The notes under the pieces are model-generated. The model ran no database searches and was not told the origin of the DNA. It was given only the letters and a program-made list of their open reading frames with translations. Of a DNA stretch of 64,000 nucleotides, positions 26,507 through 35,283 are shown piece after piece (within the stretch, counting starts at the first letter, position 1; every line of letters begins with the position of its first letter). The translations under genes were made by a program, and so were the position numbers. This DNA is from Prevotella sp. (GTDB lineage: Bacteria > Bacteroidota > Bacteroidia > Bacteroidales > Bacteroidaceae). The stretch is from positions 1-64,000 of the forward strand of contig JAHAZN010000028.1 of the NCBI GenBank assembly GCA_018385335.1, written 5' to 3'.

Positions 26507-27362
26507 CATGAAACATTTTCGTCTGACAAGCCTCGGCTGGATGATTGCGCTCCTCGCGCTCCTCGGCACCTCTGAACTCTCGGCAAAGAAGGTGAGCGAA
26601 GTGGTCATCCTTCACACCAACGATACCCACAGTGCCATCATGCCGCTCAGTCCACTGTTGCAGAACAGACAACTGAGCAACCGTGGCGGTTTCCTCCGCC
26701 GCATAGCGATGATTGAAGAAGAGCGAGCCAAGGTGCCCTCCCTTCTCCTCTTCGACAGCGGCGATTTCTCCCAAGGTTCAGCCTATTACACCTATTTCAA
26801 GGGTGAGGTGGAGGTGAAACTGATGAACCGTATGGGTTATGATGCCGTCACCCTCGGCAACCATGAGTTCGACTACGGGCTCGATAACCTCGCTCGCTTA
26901 GTGCGCATGGCGGAGTTTCCCGTGGTCTGCTCCAACTACGACTTCACGAACACGCCGCTCCATGGACTGGTAAAACGCTATGTGGTGCTGAAGCGCAATG
27001 GCCGCCGTATCGGAGTGTTCGGCCTCAGTCCGAAGCCTGAAGGACTGATACAACAGTCCAACTATGCGGGGATGACCTTTCTCGACCCCATCGCCACAGC
27101 CAAGGAGATGATTCCCCTGCTCCGTGAGAAAGAACGCTGCGACCTTGTGATCTGTCTCTCCCATCTGGGATGGAATCTCGGACGAGAGATCGATGACAAC
27201 CTCCTCATTTCCAGTACCTCAGGCATCGACCTGCTGCTGGGCGGACATACCCACACCTACATGGAAGAACTGGAATGGGCCAACGATGCGTCCAGCCGCC
27301 GCGTGGCCGTTGACCAGAATGGCAAGTCGGGCATCTACGTGGGAAGGATAGTCATCAAGTAA
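26499..27362 (+). CDS. 5'-nucleotidase N-terminal metallophosphatase domain protein
   Basis: About 284-287 residues; the start is ATG 26499 or 26508 (MKHFRLTSLGWMIALLALLG). A signal peptide ends near Ser-Ala-Lys. The metal-site motifs of the UshA N-terminal domain are all there: VVILHTNDTHSAI, LFDSGDFSQGS, VTLGNHEFDYGLDNL, VICLSHLGWNLG and LLLGGHTHTYME. It ends after this domain, and the nucleotide-binding C-terminal domain is the preceding gene. The frames overlap by 8 nt, suggesting coupled translation. Probably periplasmic nucleotide salvage. Confidence 0.93.
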   Translation: MNDMKHFRLTSLGWMIALLALLGTSELSAKKVSEVVILHTNDTHSAIMPLSPLLQNRQLSNRGGFLRRIAMIEEERAKVPSLLLFDSGDFSQGSAYYTYFKGEVEVKLMNRMGYDAVTLGNHEFDYGLDNLARLVRMAEFPVVCSNYDFTNTPLHGLVKRYVVLKRNGRRIGVFGLSPKPEGLIQQSNYAGMTFLDPIATAKEMIPLLREKERCDLVICLSHLGWNLGREIDDNLLISSTSGIDLLLGGHTHTYMEELEWANDASSRRVAVDQNGKSGIYVGRIVIK

Positions 27363-27460
27363 GTCTCTCTTCTATTGTCATCCCCCCCTCACTCCAAGCC
27401 CACGACATGGTTTTGAAACCAATAAAACTCTCCCTTCATGAAAGAAAAATGACGGGAAAG

Positions 27461-27491
27461 TTGTGAGATTCAAGAAAATATACTAATTTTG
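27461..27491 (+). promoter_or_regulatory. Promoter of rplS
   Basis: TTG at 27461-27463 and TAATTTTG at 27484-27491 with a 20-nt spacer. Transcription would start near 27497, giving a leader of about 89 nt. Confidence 0.8.
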
Positions 27492-27497
27492 CACCGC

Positions 27498-27585
27498 TTT
27501 TCGGCGTAATCGCTGGCAGGAAGTAACGAGTTGCCTGTTATGTTGCGTTGGAACGATAAACAAATTTAATTACATTTTTAGTACA
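27498..27585 (+). promoter_or_regulatory. rplS leader with hairpin, possible autoregulatory RNA
   Basis: The leader contains GGCAGGAAGTAACGAGTTGCC, able to form a short hairpin, then a T/A-rich stretch up to the ATG. Ribosomal-protein leaders upstream of L19 genes are described in some Bacteroidetes and Firmicutes. I cannot confirm membership by eye. Confidence 0.25.
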
Positions 27586-27948
27586 ATGGATTTAATTAAA
27601 GTTGCTGAAGAAGCATTTGCAACCGGCAAGCAGCATCCTGAGTTCCGTTCAGGTGACACTGTGACTGTCGCTTACAAAATTATCGAGGGAAACAAGGAAC
27701 GCATCCAGCTCTATCGTGGCGTAGTCATCAAGATTGCCGGTCACGGAGACAAGAAGCGTTTCACCGTTCGTAAGATGTCTGGCACCGTAGGTGTGGAGCG
27801 TATCTTCCCCATCGAGTCGCCCAACATCGAGAGCATCGAGGTGAACAAGTATGGTAAGGTGCGTCGCGCTAAGCTCTACTATCTCCGCAAACTCACTGGT
27901 AAGAAAGCCCGTATCAAGGAGAGAAGAGTTGCCGTTGCTGCTAAATAA
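27586..27948 (+). CDS. rplS: 50S ribosomal protein L19
   Basis: 120 residues, the standard size. The L19 core is clear: [59 protein letters not shown] and the basic tail [21 protein letters not shown] large-subunit protein near the 30S-50S interface. Single-gene transcript with its own promoter and terminator. It is not linked here to rpsP-rimM-trmD, its usual partners in other phyla. Confidence 0.98.
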   Translation: MDLIKVAEEAFATGKQHPEFRSGDTVTVAYKIIEGNKERIQLYRGVVIKIAGHGDKKRFTVRKMSGTVGVERIFPIESPNIESIEVNKYGKVRRAKLYYLRKLTGKKARIKERRVAVAAK

Positions 27949-27980
27949 ATTGGCGGCTGAACATCTGGCAAAAGTCATTG

Positions 27981-28018
27981 CGGAGGTGTGTCATCACGAC
28001 ACGCCTCCGTATTTTTTT
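27981..28018 (+). terminator. rplS terminator
   Basis: CGGAGGTGTGTC (27981-27992) pairs with GACACGCCTCCG (27998-28009, one G-U pair), then TATTTTTTT. Confidence 0.85.
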
Positions 28019-28092
28019 CCTCCTCAAGAGGCGGTACACCACGGCACCATAAGCATAGATATTGGTTTTCTATAAGATTTGTAGATAAACCT

Positions 28093-28123
28093 TTGTTTGT
28101 TAGACGACAAAATTGTAACTTTG
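28093..28123 (+). promoter_or_regulatory. Promoter of the AICAR transformylase gene
   Basis: TTG 28093-28095 and TAACTTTG 28116-28123, 20 nt apart. The ATG is 72 nt further. Confidence 0.7.
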
Positions 28124-28194
28124 CCAACAAATGAAACGTCGCTGCACCTCCGCAGCTACTCAACCAGCGTAACTATAATAACATCAAATAACTC

Positions 28195-29376
28195 ATGAAC
28201 GAACTGCAACTCAAGTACGGATGCAATCCGAACCAGAAACCCTCGCGTATCTTTATGACCGAGGGCGAACTGCCTATCGAAGTGCTTAACGGCCGTCCTG
28301 GCTACATCAATTTCCTTGATGCCCTCAACTCATGGCAACTTGTCAAGGAGCTAAAGGCTGCCACCGGTCTGCCCTCGGCAGCCTCCTTCAAGCATGTATC
28401 ACCCGCCGGTGCTGCCGTGGGTCTTCCTCTGAGCGACACCTTGAAGAAGATTTATTTTGTTGATGACCTCAACATCGAGCTCTCACCCATCGCCTGTGCC
28501 TATGCCCGCGCTCGCGGTGCCGACCGCATGAGTAGTTATGGCGACTTCGTGGCACTCAGCGACACCTGTGATGCGGCTACCGCCACACTCATCAAACGCG
28601 AGGTGAGCGACGGTGTGATTGCCCCCGACTACACCCCCGAGGCATTGGAGATTCTGAAGGCCAAACGTAAGGGCACCTACAACGTCATTAAAATCGATGT
28701 CAACTACAAGCCCGAGCCCATCGAGCGCAAACAGGTGTATGGCGTCACCTTCGAACAGGGACGTAACGAGGTAGAACTCAACGACCCAGCCCTGTTTGAG
28801 AACATCCCCACCGCTAATAAGACCTTCACTGAGGAGGCCAAGCGCGACCTGATGATTGCCCTCATCACCCTGAAATACACACAGAGCAACTCAGTATGCT
28901 ACGTGAAAGATGGTCAGGCCATCGGTATCGGTGCCGGTCAGCAGAGCCGTATCCACTGTACCCGTTTGGCTGGCAACAAGGCCGACATCTGGTGGTTGCG
29001 TCAGCATCCCAAGGTGATGAACCTGCCCTTCATCGACGGCATCCGCCGTGCCGACCGCGACAACACCATCGATGTGTATATCTCCGACGACTACGACGAT
29101 GTGCTGTGTGATGGCACCTGGCAGCAGTTCTTCAAGGAACAACCCGAACCGCTCACCCGCGAAGAGAAGAAAGCATGGATATCCCAAAACACCAAGGTGG
29201 CCCTCGGCAGCGATGCCTTCTTCCCCTTCGGCGACAACATCGAGCGCGCTCATAAGAGTGGCGTTGAGTTTATCGCTCAGGCAGGAGGGTCAGTGCGCGA
29301 CGACCATGTTATCGCTACCTGCGACAAATATGGCATCACCATGGCCTTCACCGGTGTACGTCTGTTCCATCATTAA
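28195..29376 (+). CDS. AICAR transformylase (PurH C-terminal domain as a separate protein)
   Basis: 393 residues, equal to the transformylase half of PurH. It transfers a formyl group from 10-formyl-THF to AICAR in step 9 of purine synthesis. The start MNELQLKYGCNPNQKPSRIF is the usual beginning of that domain. The catalytic Lys-His pair is in SFKHVSPAGAAVGLPL, with SNSVCYVKDGQAIGIGAGQQ, GSDAFFPFGDNIERA and YIAQAGGS-like FIAQAGGSVRDDHVI later. There is no IMP cyclohydrolase domain. That domain is encoded alone at 61357-61950. Downstream, a 65-aa gene follows after 11 bp. Confidence 0.95.
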   Translation: MNELQLKYGCNPNQKPSRIFMTEGELPIEVLNGRPGYINFLDALNSWQLVKELKAATGLPSAASFKHVSPAGAAVGLPLSDTLKKIYFVDDLNIELSPIACAYARARGADRMSSYGDFVALSDTCDAATATLIKREVSDGVIAPDYTPEALEILKAKRKGTYNVIKIDVNYKPEPIERKQVYGVTFEQGRNEVELNDPALFENIPTANKTFTEEAKRDLMIALITLKYTQSNSVCYVKDGQAIGIGAGQQSRIHCTRLAGNKADIWWLRQHPKVMNLPFIDGIRRADRDNTIDVYISDDYDDVLCDGTWQQFFKEQPEPLTREEKKAWISQNTKVALGSDAFFPFGDNIERAHKSGVEFIAQAGGSVRDDHVIATCDKYGITMAFTGVRLFHH

Positions 29377-29387
29377 TCGAGGCATCC

Positions 29388-29585
29388 ATGAGCAACGATA
29401 TCGATGAGATAATAGCCAATGGCGGCATCTATTTCGGTCGGGGCGGCACTCGCCCCGATCCCAATGCCGACAAGGTGAAGACAAAGGCTAAGAAAAAGAA
29501 ATATATCACAGGTGCCCATGGTAGCGGGTCGGCCAAGCAGAAAGCCAAATACCGTGAACAACGGGCGAATCGTCATAAGAAATAA
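29388..29585 (+). CDS. Small basic hypothetical protein
   Basis: 65 residues, highly basic in the second half (KVKTKAKKKKYITGAHGSGS, AKQKAKYREQRANRHKK), with a short acidic start MSNDIDEIIANGGIYFGRGG. Not recognised beyond a conserved-looking small protein. The many lysines and glycines suggest nucleic acid or ribosome contact, which is speculation. It lies 11 bp after the AICAR transformylase gene, and its stop shares one base with the ATG of the GH53 gene, so it is probably translated within the same transcript. Confidence 0.7.
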   Translation: MSNDIDEIIANGGIYFGRGGTRPDPNADKVKTKAKKKKYITGAHGSGSAKQKAKYREQRANRHKK

Positions 29586-30853
29586 TGCGTAAGATTCATC
29601 TTCTCTCACTGCTTGCTGCAGCAGTCCTCTCCCTGAGTGCATGGGCACAGACCGCCTATATCACCACTCCCACGGCTATCTACAGCACGTCGGCTACAGC
29701 AGAATCACCACTCTCGTTCACCGACAACGGAAGGTCGCTGCAGTTGAACGGCAAGACACTTGCCACCAAGGAGATAGACAGCATCACCTTCTATCTGCCC
29801 GATGTCACCTGCGTGGGCGGCGACATCTCCCTGCTCACAGAGTACGAGCAACGTGGTGCCAAGTATTCTACCAACGATGGGACGGCCATCAGTGATGTGC
29901 TTACCTTCTTCCAACAGGAAGGATGGAACGCGCTGCGCCTACGCCTCTTTGTCAACCCTGCCAATGCTTCTGAAGATGTAAGGAAGGAAGGAGTGGTGCA
30001 GGACATCAACTATGTGTGTGAGCTCGGGAAGCGTATCAAAGAACAGGGATTTCTGCTCATGATCGACTTCCACTACTCTGACAGCTGGGCAGACCCTGGC
30101 AAACAGACGGTGCCTGCCGACTGGGCTTCGCTGGATATAGAAGGGCTGACAGAGAAGATGTACAGCTATACCAAAGACTGCCTGACAAAGATGAAAGATG
30201 CGGGTGCCACACCCGACTTCATCCAGATAGGCAATGAGATTACCTATGGCTTGCTGTGGCCCACAGCACACACCTATCCCGGAGGTGGAGGACAGGATGG
30301 TGGCACTTGGACCAATCTCAAAAGCTATCTCAACAACGCTGCCAAAGCCTGCCGCGAGATGTGTCCCGATGCAAAAATCATCCTACACACCGAACTGAGC
30401 AATGCCAACAATCCTGCCAACTTCTATCAGCAAGCCAAGCAGTATGGCATCGACTATGACATCATCGGACTGAGTTATTATCCTGCTTACCATGGCAGCC
30501 TATCTACCCTCGACGGTGCCCTCTCGAAGATAGAAAGCCAGCAGCCCGACCGTCCCATCATGATTGTGGAGACAGGCTATAGCAACAAGTGGGCCATGGC
30601 GGGCACTACCTTCGACTATACCTCGGTTTATCCTTACTCCGAGGACGGGCAGGAGAGTTTCACCAAAGACTTGGTGACCACACTGAAGAAACATAAGAAC
30701 GTGAAGGGAATATTATGGTGGTGGGCTGAAGCCAACGAATATGGCATCAACTGGCAGAACAGTGTCACCTCAGGATGGAACAATGCCCCGCTTTTCAACA
30801 ACGAGACAGGTCGTGCGCTGAAAGCACTCAGTCAACTCAAGGAGCTGAAATAA
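29585..30853 (+). CDS. GH53 arabinogalactan endo-beta-1,4-galactanase
   Basis: 422 residues. Signal peptide 1-21 (LLAAAVLSLSAWAQ). An N-terminal spacer of about 55 residues is followed by the GH53 TIM barrel starting at GGDISLLTEYEQRGAKY. Family landmarks are WNALRLRLFVNP, MIDFHYSDSWADPGKQ, the acid/base Glu in DFIQIGNEITYGLLWP, LHTELSNANN, YDIIGLSYYPAYHG and the nucleophile Glu in IMIVETGYSNKW. It would cut beta-1,4-galactan of pectin side chains. No SusC/SusD or other CAZyme genes are adjacent, and it sits in a housekeeping transcript. No T9SS tail or lipobox is visible. Confidence 0.94.
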   Translation: MRKIHLLSLLAAAVLSLSAWAQTAYITTPTAIYSTSATAESPLSFTDNGRSLQLNGKTLATKEIDSITFYLPDVTCVGGDISLLTEYEQRGAKYSTNDGTAISDVLTFFQQEGWNALRLRLFVNPANASEDVRKEGVVQDINYVCELGKRIKEQGFLLMIDFHYSDSWADPGKQTVPADWASLDIEGLTEKMYSYTKDCLTKMKDAGATPDFIQIGNEITYGLLWPTAHTYPGGGGQDGGTWTNLKSYLNNAAKACREMCPDAKIILHTELSNANNPANFYQQAKQYGIDYDIIGLSYYPAYHGSLSTLDGALSKIESQQPDRPIMIVETGYSNKWAMAGTTFDYTSVYPYSEDGQESFTKDLVTTLKKHKNVKGILWWWAEANEYGINWQNSVTSGWNNAPLFNNETGRALKALSQLKELK

Positions 30854-30947
30854 CGGCATTTTACTCATCATCTCCTACCTCACATCACCTTAAACTACTT
30901 ACTTACAGCCTAATAAATCATTTTTTGTAGTAGGTTATCAAAATCTA

Positions 30948-30982
30948 CAGCCCGTTTCTTCCTATGAAACGAGCTGTTTTTT
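30948..30982 (+). terminator. Terminator after the GH53 gene
   Basis: CAGCCCGTTTC (30948-30958) pairs with GAAACGAGCTG (30966-30976, one mismatch), then TTTTTT. It directly abuts the next promoter. Confidence 0.7.
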
Positions 30983-30983
30983 C

Positions 30984-30991
30984 TATCTTTG
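30984..30991 (+). promoter_or_regulatory. -7 box (TATCTTTG) of the 910-aa secreted protein
   Basis: TATCTTTGCAC begins two bases after the preceding terminator's T run. The leader to ATG 31059 is about 60 nt. Confidence 0.6.
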
Positions 30992-31058
30992 CACTATCTA
31001 TTTAGACCATTAAACAGTCTCAAACAACATTATCAATATTTACCTAAAACAAAAAAAC

Positions 31059-33791
31059 ATGAAAAAACTATTTACACTGAGTGCATTGGCATTGCTCATG
31101 GCTCTGCCGATGAATGCCCAAAAAGTCCGCAAGACTTGGGATTTCCGCAATGGTTTCAGTGCCATCACCGTGGCCAACCTCAATGCGGACATGGAGCAGA
31201 ATGGTACTGCTGCCCACTGGCGTAACTGGGAGAAAAACGCAACTGATGCCGGCAAGTATGGTGATACCTTCTGGTGTGCCGACAATGGTACAACGGTGAA
31301 CGCCGACAACGAGCTCGTCACCACCGTCAATGGTGAAGAGATTGTCATCCCCGAAACAGCAGGTCTCTACATGAAAGGCATCAAGGCCAAAGGTCTTATC
31401 CTCGCCACCAACTATCCTCAGTCAGAGAATGCCGACTCTCCCGTTGGCATCTATCCCGCCTATGGTGGTTTTATCTGGCTCAATGGTAAGGGTTTGATCA
31501 TGAAAGTTAATCAGGTCCTCAAGGGTGAGACCCTCCGTATCGGTGTAGAGTCACACAAGAACACTGAGGCCCGCGGTATCAACGTTTCTGTTGACGGCAC
31601 AGCGCTCACTCCTATCTCTGGTGAAGAGGTGCCCAAGTTCTTCAACGAGGTAGTGTATGAGATTCCTGATGACACCCCCGGTGTTGACGACTATGCAGAG
31701 GTGCAGATAAAGTCAACCAATGGTTGCCACATCTATTACATCATCGCAGGCGAGGGTGACGAGCCTGTTGAGACCACTCATAAGGTAGCTTACATCTACA
31801 ACGACAACCTCGAGGAAGAGAATGCCTATGGCATCCTGAAGAATAACGCTGACTATGTCATCACTCCTATTGCTGCCGCCGACGCAGCTACAGTGACTGC
31901 AGAGAGTCTGCAGTCGTATGACGTGACCGTTATCAGCTCTACTCTTCCTGCTGACAATGCTTTGGTTGGTACACTGAAAGAGGCACTGCCCTTTATCCCA
32001 GCACTTAACCTCAACGCCAAGCTCTACGACGCATGGGGTTATGGCAATGGCGTTACTACCAAAAGCGGTGAGATCGTTGTTACCTCAACCAAAGAGCCTC
32101 TCTTCTCAGGCATTGAGATTGGTGTAGAGAACGAAGGTGATACCTGGGGTAATATCGGTATCAGCGAAACGTTTATCCCCGGCGTGAAGTTGGGTGGTCA
32201 CTTCGCTGACGACGACATCCTTGCCTATGCTTATGATGGTGATGAGATGGCTGTTGACAGCAGCATCGTTACTGTTCATGCACACAACATCTATCACAAT
32301 GGTTATATCTATCTTCCTCTCTCTCAGGAGGCACTCACCGGAACTCTGGCTGCCGAAGATATGGAGAAACTCATTAACAATGCCGTCATCAAGCTGGTGA
32401 GCTCAAAGTCGGATATTACCAAGACTCCTTCTCCCACCTTTGCTCTTGAGTACAAGGACATGAACACCAACGTCACAATTAAGTGCGTCAACAAGAGTGC
32501 AGAGATCTTCTACACCATCGACGGTAGTGAGCCTACTACTGCCAGCACTCGCTACGAGGGTGTGTTCAACCTCACCTCTGCCTGCACCGTGAAGGCTGTT
32601 GCCGTAGCTGAGGGCTACCTGGTGAGCGATGCCTCTTCTAAGGATGTGGAGATGAAGACACAGACCAAGGCTCCAGAGATTACCTTCGAGGCACTTGACG
32701 GCAAGTCGGTAGTGAGCATCACCACAGCTACACCCGATGCCAAGATATTCTACAACTTCACCGGTGCCGCTGACACACTGTCTTCTTCACCCTACACTGA
32801 GCCTTTCGAGCTCAACGATAGCCGTGAGGTGACCGCCATCGCCATCAGCGATGTGACCGTGCTCTCAGAGCCCACCACACAGAAGGTATATATCAAGAAC
32901 GCCAACCTGCGCATCGACGCTGTGGCTCACATGGATGCTAACCCCACTGAGTACAACAACGGCAGCACCTCTACTGCATACTATTTCTCTTGGGGCAAGA
33001 ACAAGGGTGCTTATCCTTACTGGGATGAGAATTCTGCCATCATCGAAGAGACCGAAGAGGGTCAGGTGATTGTAGGTTATGAGAAGATGAACCCCGAAGA
33101 GGTGGTTGACTTCGGCAATGGCTGGAAGGTTGTTTCTCGTGGTCATGTGATGGTTTGGGAGAACATCAAGCCTGGTAAGAACTATGGTATTGGCACTGCT
33201 TACAACCCCGCTACCGTAGCTGACTATGACACCTTGGTAACCAACTACTACCTCAACATCGGTGAGTGGAATACGAATTATCCTCGCAATGGTGTGATTG
33301 CTACCAGCGTGAAGCACAAGGGTCCATTTGATGTATTATCCTTCGTTTCTAACGGCAACTCTACCGGTTCTCCTCTCCTCGTGTTCGAGGTATCAAAGGA
33401 CAGCACCGAGTGGATTCAGCTGGGTGACACTGCAAGTCTGGCTACACAGCGCCTCTATCGCCGCATCGTACGCAGCTATGAGGGTACCGACGAGGTTTAC
33501 CTCCGCACTCGTATCGCAGATGGCAACAGCAAAGCTGGCTACTATGACATCTACATCATGAAGGATGGTGAGAAGTCGGCTGCTTACAACAAGCAACTGA
33601 ATGACGAGTACAACGCTTATATTACCGGTATTGAGAACGTGAATACCACTAACAAGTCACAGCAGGTGGTTCGCACCGAGGTTTATAACCTCAATGGTCT
33701 GCGCACCTCTAATGCAGGCAAGGGCATAAGCATCGTGAAAGAGATTTATGCTGATGGTTCAGTGAAGACCAAGAAGGTCATCCGCAAGTAA
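31059..33791 (+). CDS. Secreted T9SS-type protein with chitobiase-like repeats
   Basis: 910 residues, function unknown. Signal peptide 1-21 (LFTLSALALLMALPMNAQ). The N-terminal about 230 residues form a beta-rich carbohydrate-binding-like unit (KTWDFRNGFSAITVANL ... GCHIYYIIAGEG). The middle has a segment like a Rossmann/flavodoxin-type fold (AYIYNDNLEEENAYGILK, VISSTLPADN). Two CHB_HEX_C/Fn3-associated repeats follow (about 465-530 with FYTIDGSEPTTASTRY, and about 545-615). The C-terminal tail VYNLNGLRTSNAGKGISIV ... KVIRK is a Prevotella-type sorting end. No catalytic residues are recognised. It has its own promoter and terminator. Confidence 0.85.
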   Translation: MKKLFTLSALALLMALPMNAQKVRKTWDFRNGFSAITVANLNADMEQNGTAAHWRNWEKNATDAGKYGDTFWCADNGTTVNADNELVTTVNGEEIVIPETAGLYMKGIKAKGLILATNYPQSENADSPVGIYPAYGGFIWLNGKGLIMKVNQVLKGETLRIGVESHKNTEARGINVSVDGTALTPISGEEVPKFFNEVVYEIPDDTPGVDDYAEVQIKSTNGCHIYYIIAGEGDEPVETTHKVAYIYNDNLEEENAYGILKNNADYVITPIAAADAATVTAESLQSYDVTVISSTLPADNALVGTLKEALPFIPALNLNAKLYDAWGYGNGVTTKSGEIVVTSTKEPLFSGIEIGVENEGDTWGNIGISETFIPGVKLGGHFADDDILAYAYDGDEMAVDSSIVTVHAHNIYHNGYIYLPLSQEALTGTLAAEDMEKLINNAVIKLVSSKSDITKTPSPTFALEYKDMNTNVTIKCVNKSAEIFYTIDGSEPTTASTRYEGVFNLTSACTVKAVAVAEGYLVSDASSKDVEMKTQTKAPEITFEALDGKSVVSITTATPDAKIFYNFTGAADTLSSSPYTEPFELNDSREVTAIAISDVTVLSEPTTQKVYIKNANLRIDAVAHMDANPTEYNNGSTSTAYYFSWGKNKGAYPYWDENSAIIEETEEGQVIVGYEKMNPEEVVDFGNGWKVVSRGHVMVWENIKPGKNYGIGTAYNPATVADYDTLVTNYYLNIGEWNTNYPRNGVIATSVKHKGPFDVLSFVSNGNSTGSPLLVFEVSKDSTEWIQLGDTASLATQRLYRRIVRSYEGTDEVYLRTRIADGNSKAGYYDIYIMKDGEKSAAYNKQLNDEYNAYITGIENVNTTNKSQQVVRTEVYNLNGLRTSNAGKGISIVKEIYADGSVKTKKVIRK

Positions 33792-33817
33792 TCGTCACTG
33801 TCTGACACATAACTTTT

Positions 33818-33867
33818 GCGGGCTGCACTGGCGCTGAGAGCGCTGGGTGCAGCCCGCACTTTTTTTG
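33818..33867 (+). terminator. Terminator of the 910-aa gene
   Basis: GCGGGCTGCAC (33818-33828) pairs with GTGCAGCCCGC (33847-33857) with an inner GCGCT/AGCGC stem, then ACTTTTTTTG. Confidence 0.85.
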
Positions 33868-33878
33868 TTTCATGCCCG

Positions 33879-33932
33879 TTTAAACCCAAATTCATTAGAC
33901 TATTATGCGCTAATGACCAATTTGGGTTTAAA
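33879..33932 (-). terminator. Palindromic terminator of the efflux operon
   Basis: TTTAAACCCAAATT (33879-33892) pairs perfectly with AATTTGGGTTTAAA (33919-33932), and CATTAG/CTAATG pair inside. The right arm overlaps the tolC-like stop codon. Lacks a clear U tract, so termination is inferred. Confidence 0.5.
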
Positions 33933-35283
33933 AGATGATGGGGCGTCCGCAATAGAAGTTGACTAAAGCCTTCTGATAACAATACTCATAACGTGCCTGC
34001 ACGAGGTCGCTCTGCGCCTTGAGCAGACTGTTCTTCGACTCGTTGAACTCAGTGATGTTTGCCTTGCCGTTCTCATATTTGGCCTGCATGAGACGAAAAG
34101 CCTCCTCGCTGCTGTTGAGTGCCTCTTCGCTACTCTTCAACTTCGTCTGTGCAGCCTCAGCATTGCAACACACGGTCTGAATCTCCTTGTAAAGCGTCTT
34201 CTTCACATTGTCGAGCGCCAGCAACTGGTTCTCCCTGTCTATGCGTGCCGAGCGCACACTATTTCGCGTAGAGAAACGGTTGAAGATAGGCACAGAGAGC
34301 GAGAAACCCACATACTGACTGAAGTTGTTCTTCAGCTGATTGGCAAGTGAGCCAGACTTAAACCCCGAGGTCTTATAGTAATTGGTGCCCAAGCCTGCAC
34401 TGAGTGAGAGCTGGGGATAATAGCCCGACTGTGCCAGCTGTATGCCCATCTCCGAGGCTCTCAGTCGCAGCTGTTCCGCCTTCACCTCTGCCTTGTAGCC
34501 CATGGCCTCATCAAAGACCGTCATAGGTGCTGGCACCTCCTGTCGTGTGAGCTCTCCAAGGACAGGCACCTCCACATCAAAGCCTTCTGCCGAAGAGAGT
34601 TCGAGCAGTTGCGAGAGGTCAAGGAGCGCCAACTGAAGGTTGTTGTCCGCCTGTGTCGCTGTCAGTCTGCTCTGTGCCAGTGCTGCCTTCTGTTGAGCCA
34701 GCTGCACCTCACTGGCCTTCCCGTTGTCTTTCATTGCCTGCATACGCGCCACCTGTTGCGAGTCGATCGCTACCTGTCGCTGAGCCACACCCACCATCTC
34801 CCTGTTATAGAGCACCTGGACATAGGCCTTAGCCACCTGCACACTCACATCATCCTTGGCTTTCTGAAGGTCCTGGCTGAGCGCCTCGAGATTGAGTTCG
34901 TCGAGCTTCACCTGTCTCGGGATGCGGAATCCCGTAAAGAGTGGTACACTTGTGCCGAGATTGAGTGATGTGTTACTGGTATTGGTGTTGGTATAGGTAT
35001 TGTCGGCACCCAGTCCGCGACCGAAAGAGAAGTTCTGTCCCAACGAAGCATCGAGGTTGGGAAGTCGGCTGTTCTTATCTGTAGAGAGCTGTATCTCCTG
35101 CTTCTTACACGTGAGCTCCCTCTGTCTGATACCTATATGATGCTGCAGTGCATGGTCGATGCAGTCATTCAGCGACCACACCTTCGGCTGTGCAGAGCAC
35201 ACATTGGTGAAGCAAAGTCCCCACACGAAAATCATTACTGTTCTCATCGTTTTCAGCTTATTTTTATTATTTCTCATTGCCAC
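33928..35283 (-). CDS. TolC family outer-membrane efflux channel
   Basis: About 440-451 residues depending on start (35283, 35277 or 35247, the last giving MRTVMIFVWGLCFTNVCSAQ as the signal peptide). Two outer membrane efflux repeats of long coiled coils are visible (KAKDDVSVQVAKAYVQVLYN ... and TKLKSSEEALNSSEEAFRLM). The segment ending VQARYEYCYQKALVNFY is the normal family end. It is the outer-membrane exit duct for the exporter encoded upstream. The start region overlaps the adaptor gene by up to 17 nt, so they are coupled. Confidence 0.94.
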   Translation of the reverse strand: MAMRNNKNKLKTMRTVMIFVWGLCFTNVCSAQPKVWSLNDCIDHALQHHIGIRQRELTCKKQEIQLSTDKNSRLPNLDASLGQNFSFGRGLGADNTYTNTNTSNTSLNLGTSVPLFTGFRIPRQVKLDELNLEALSQDLQKAKDDVSVQVAKAYVQVLYNREMVGVAQRQVAIDSQQVARMQAMKDNGKASEVQLAQQKAALAQSRLTATQADNNLQLALLDLSQLLELSSAEGFDVEVPVLGELTRQEVPAPMTVFDEAMGYKAEVKAEQLRLRASEMGIQLAQSGYYPQLSLSAGLGTNYYKTSGFKSGSLANQLKNNFSQYVGFSLSVPIFNRFSTRNSVRSARIDRENQLLALDNVKKTLYKEIQTVCCNAEAAQTKLKSSEEALNSSEEAFRLMQAKYENGKANITEFNESKNSLLKAQSDLVQARYEYCYQKALVNFYCGRPIIF

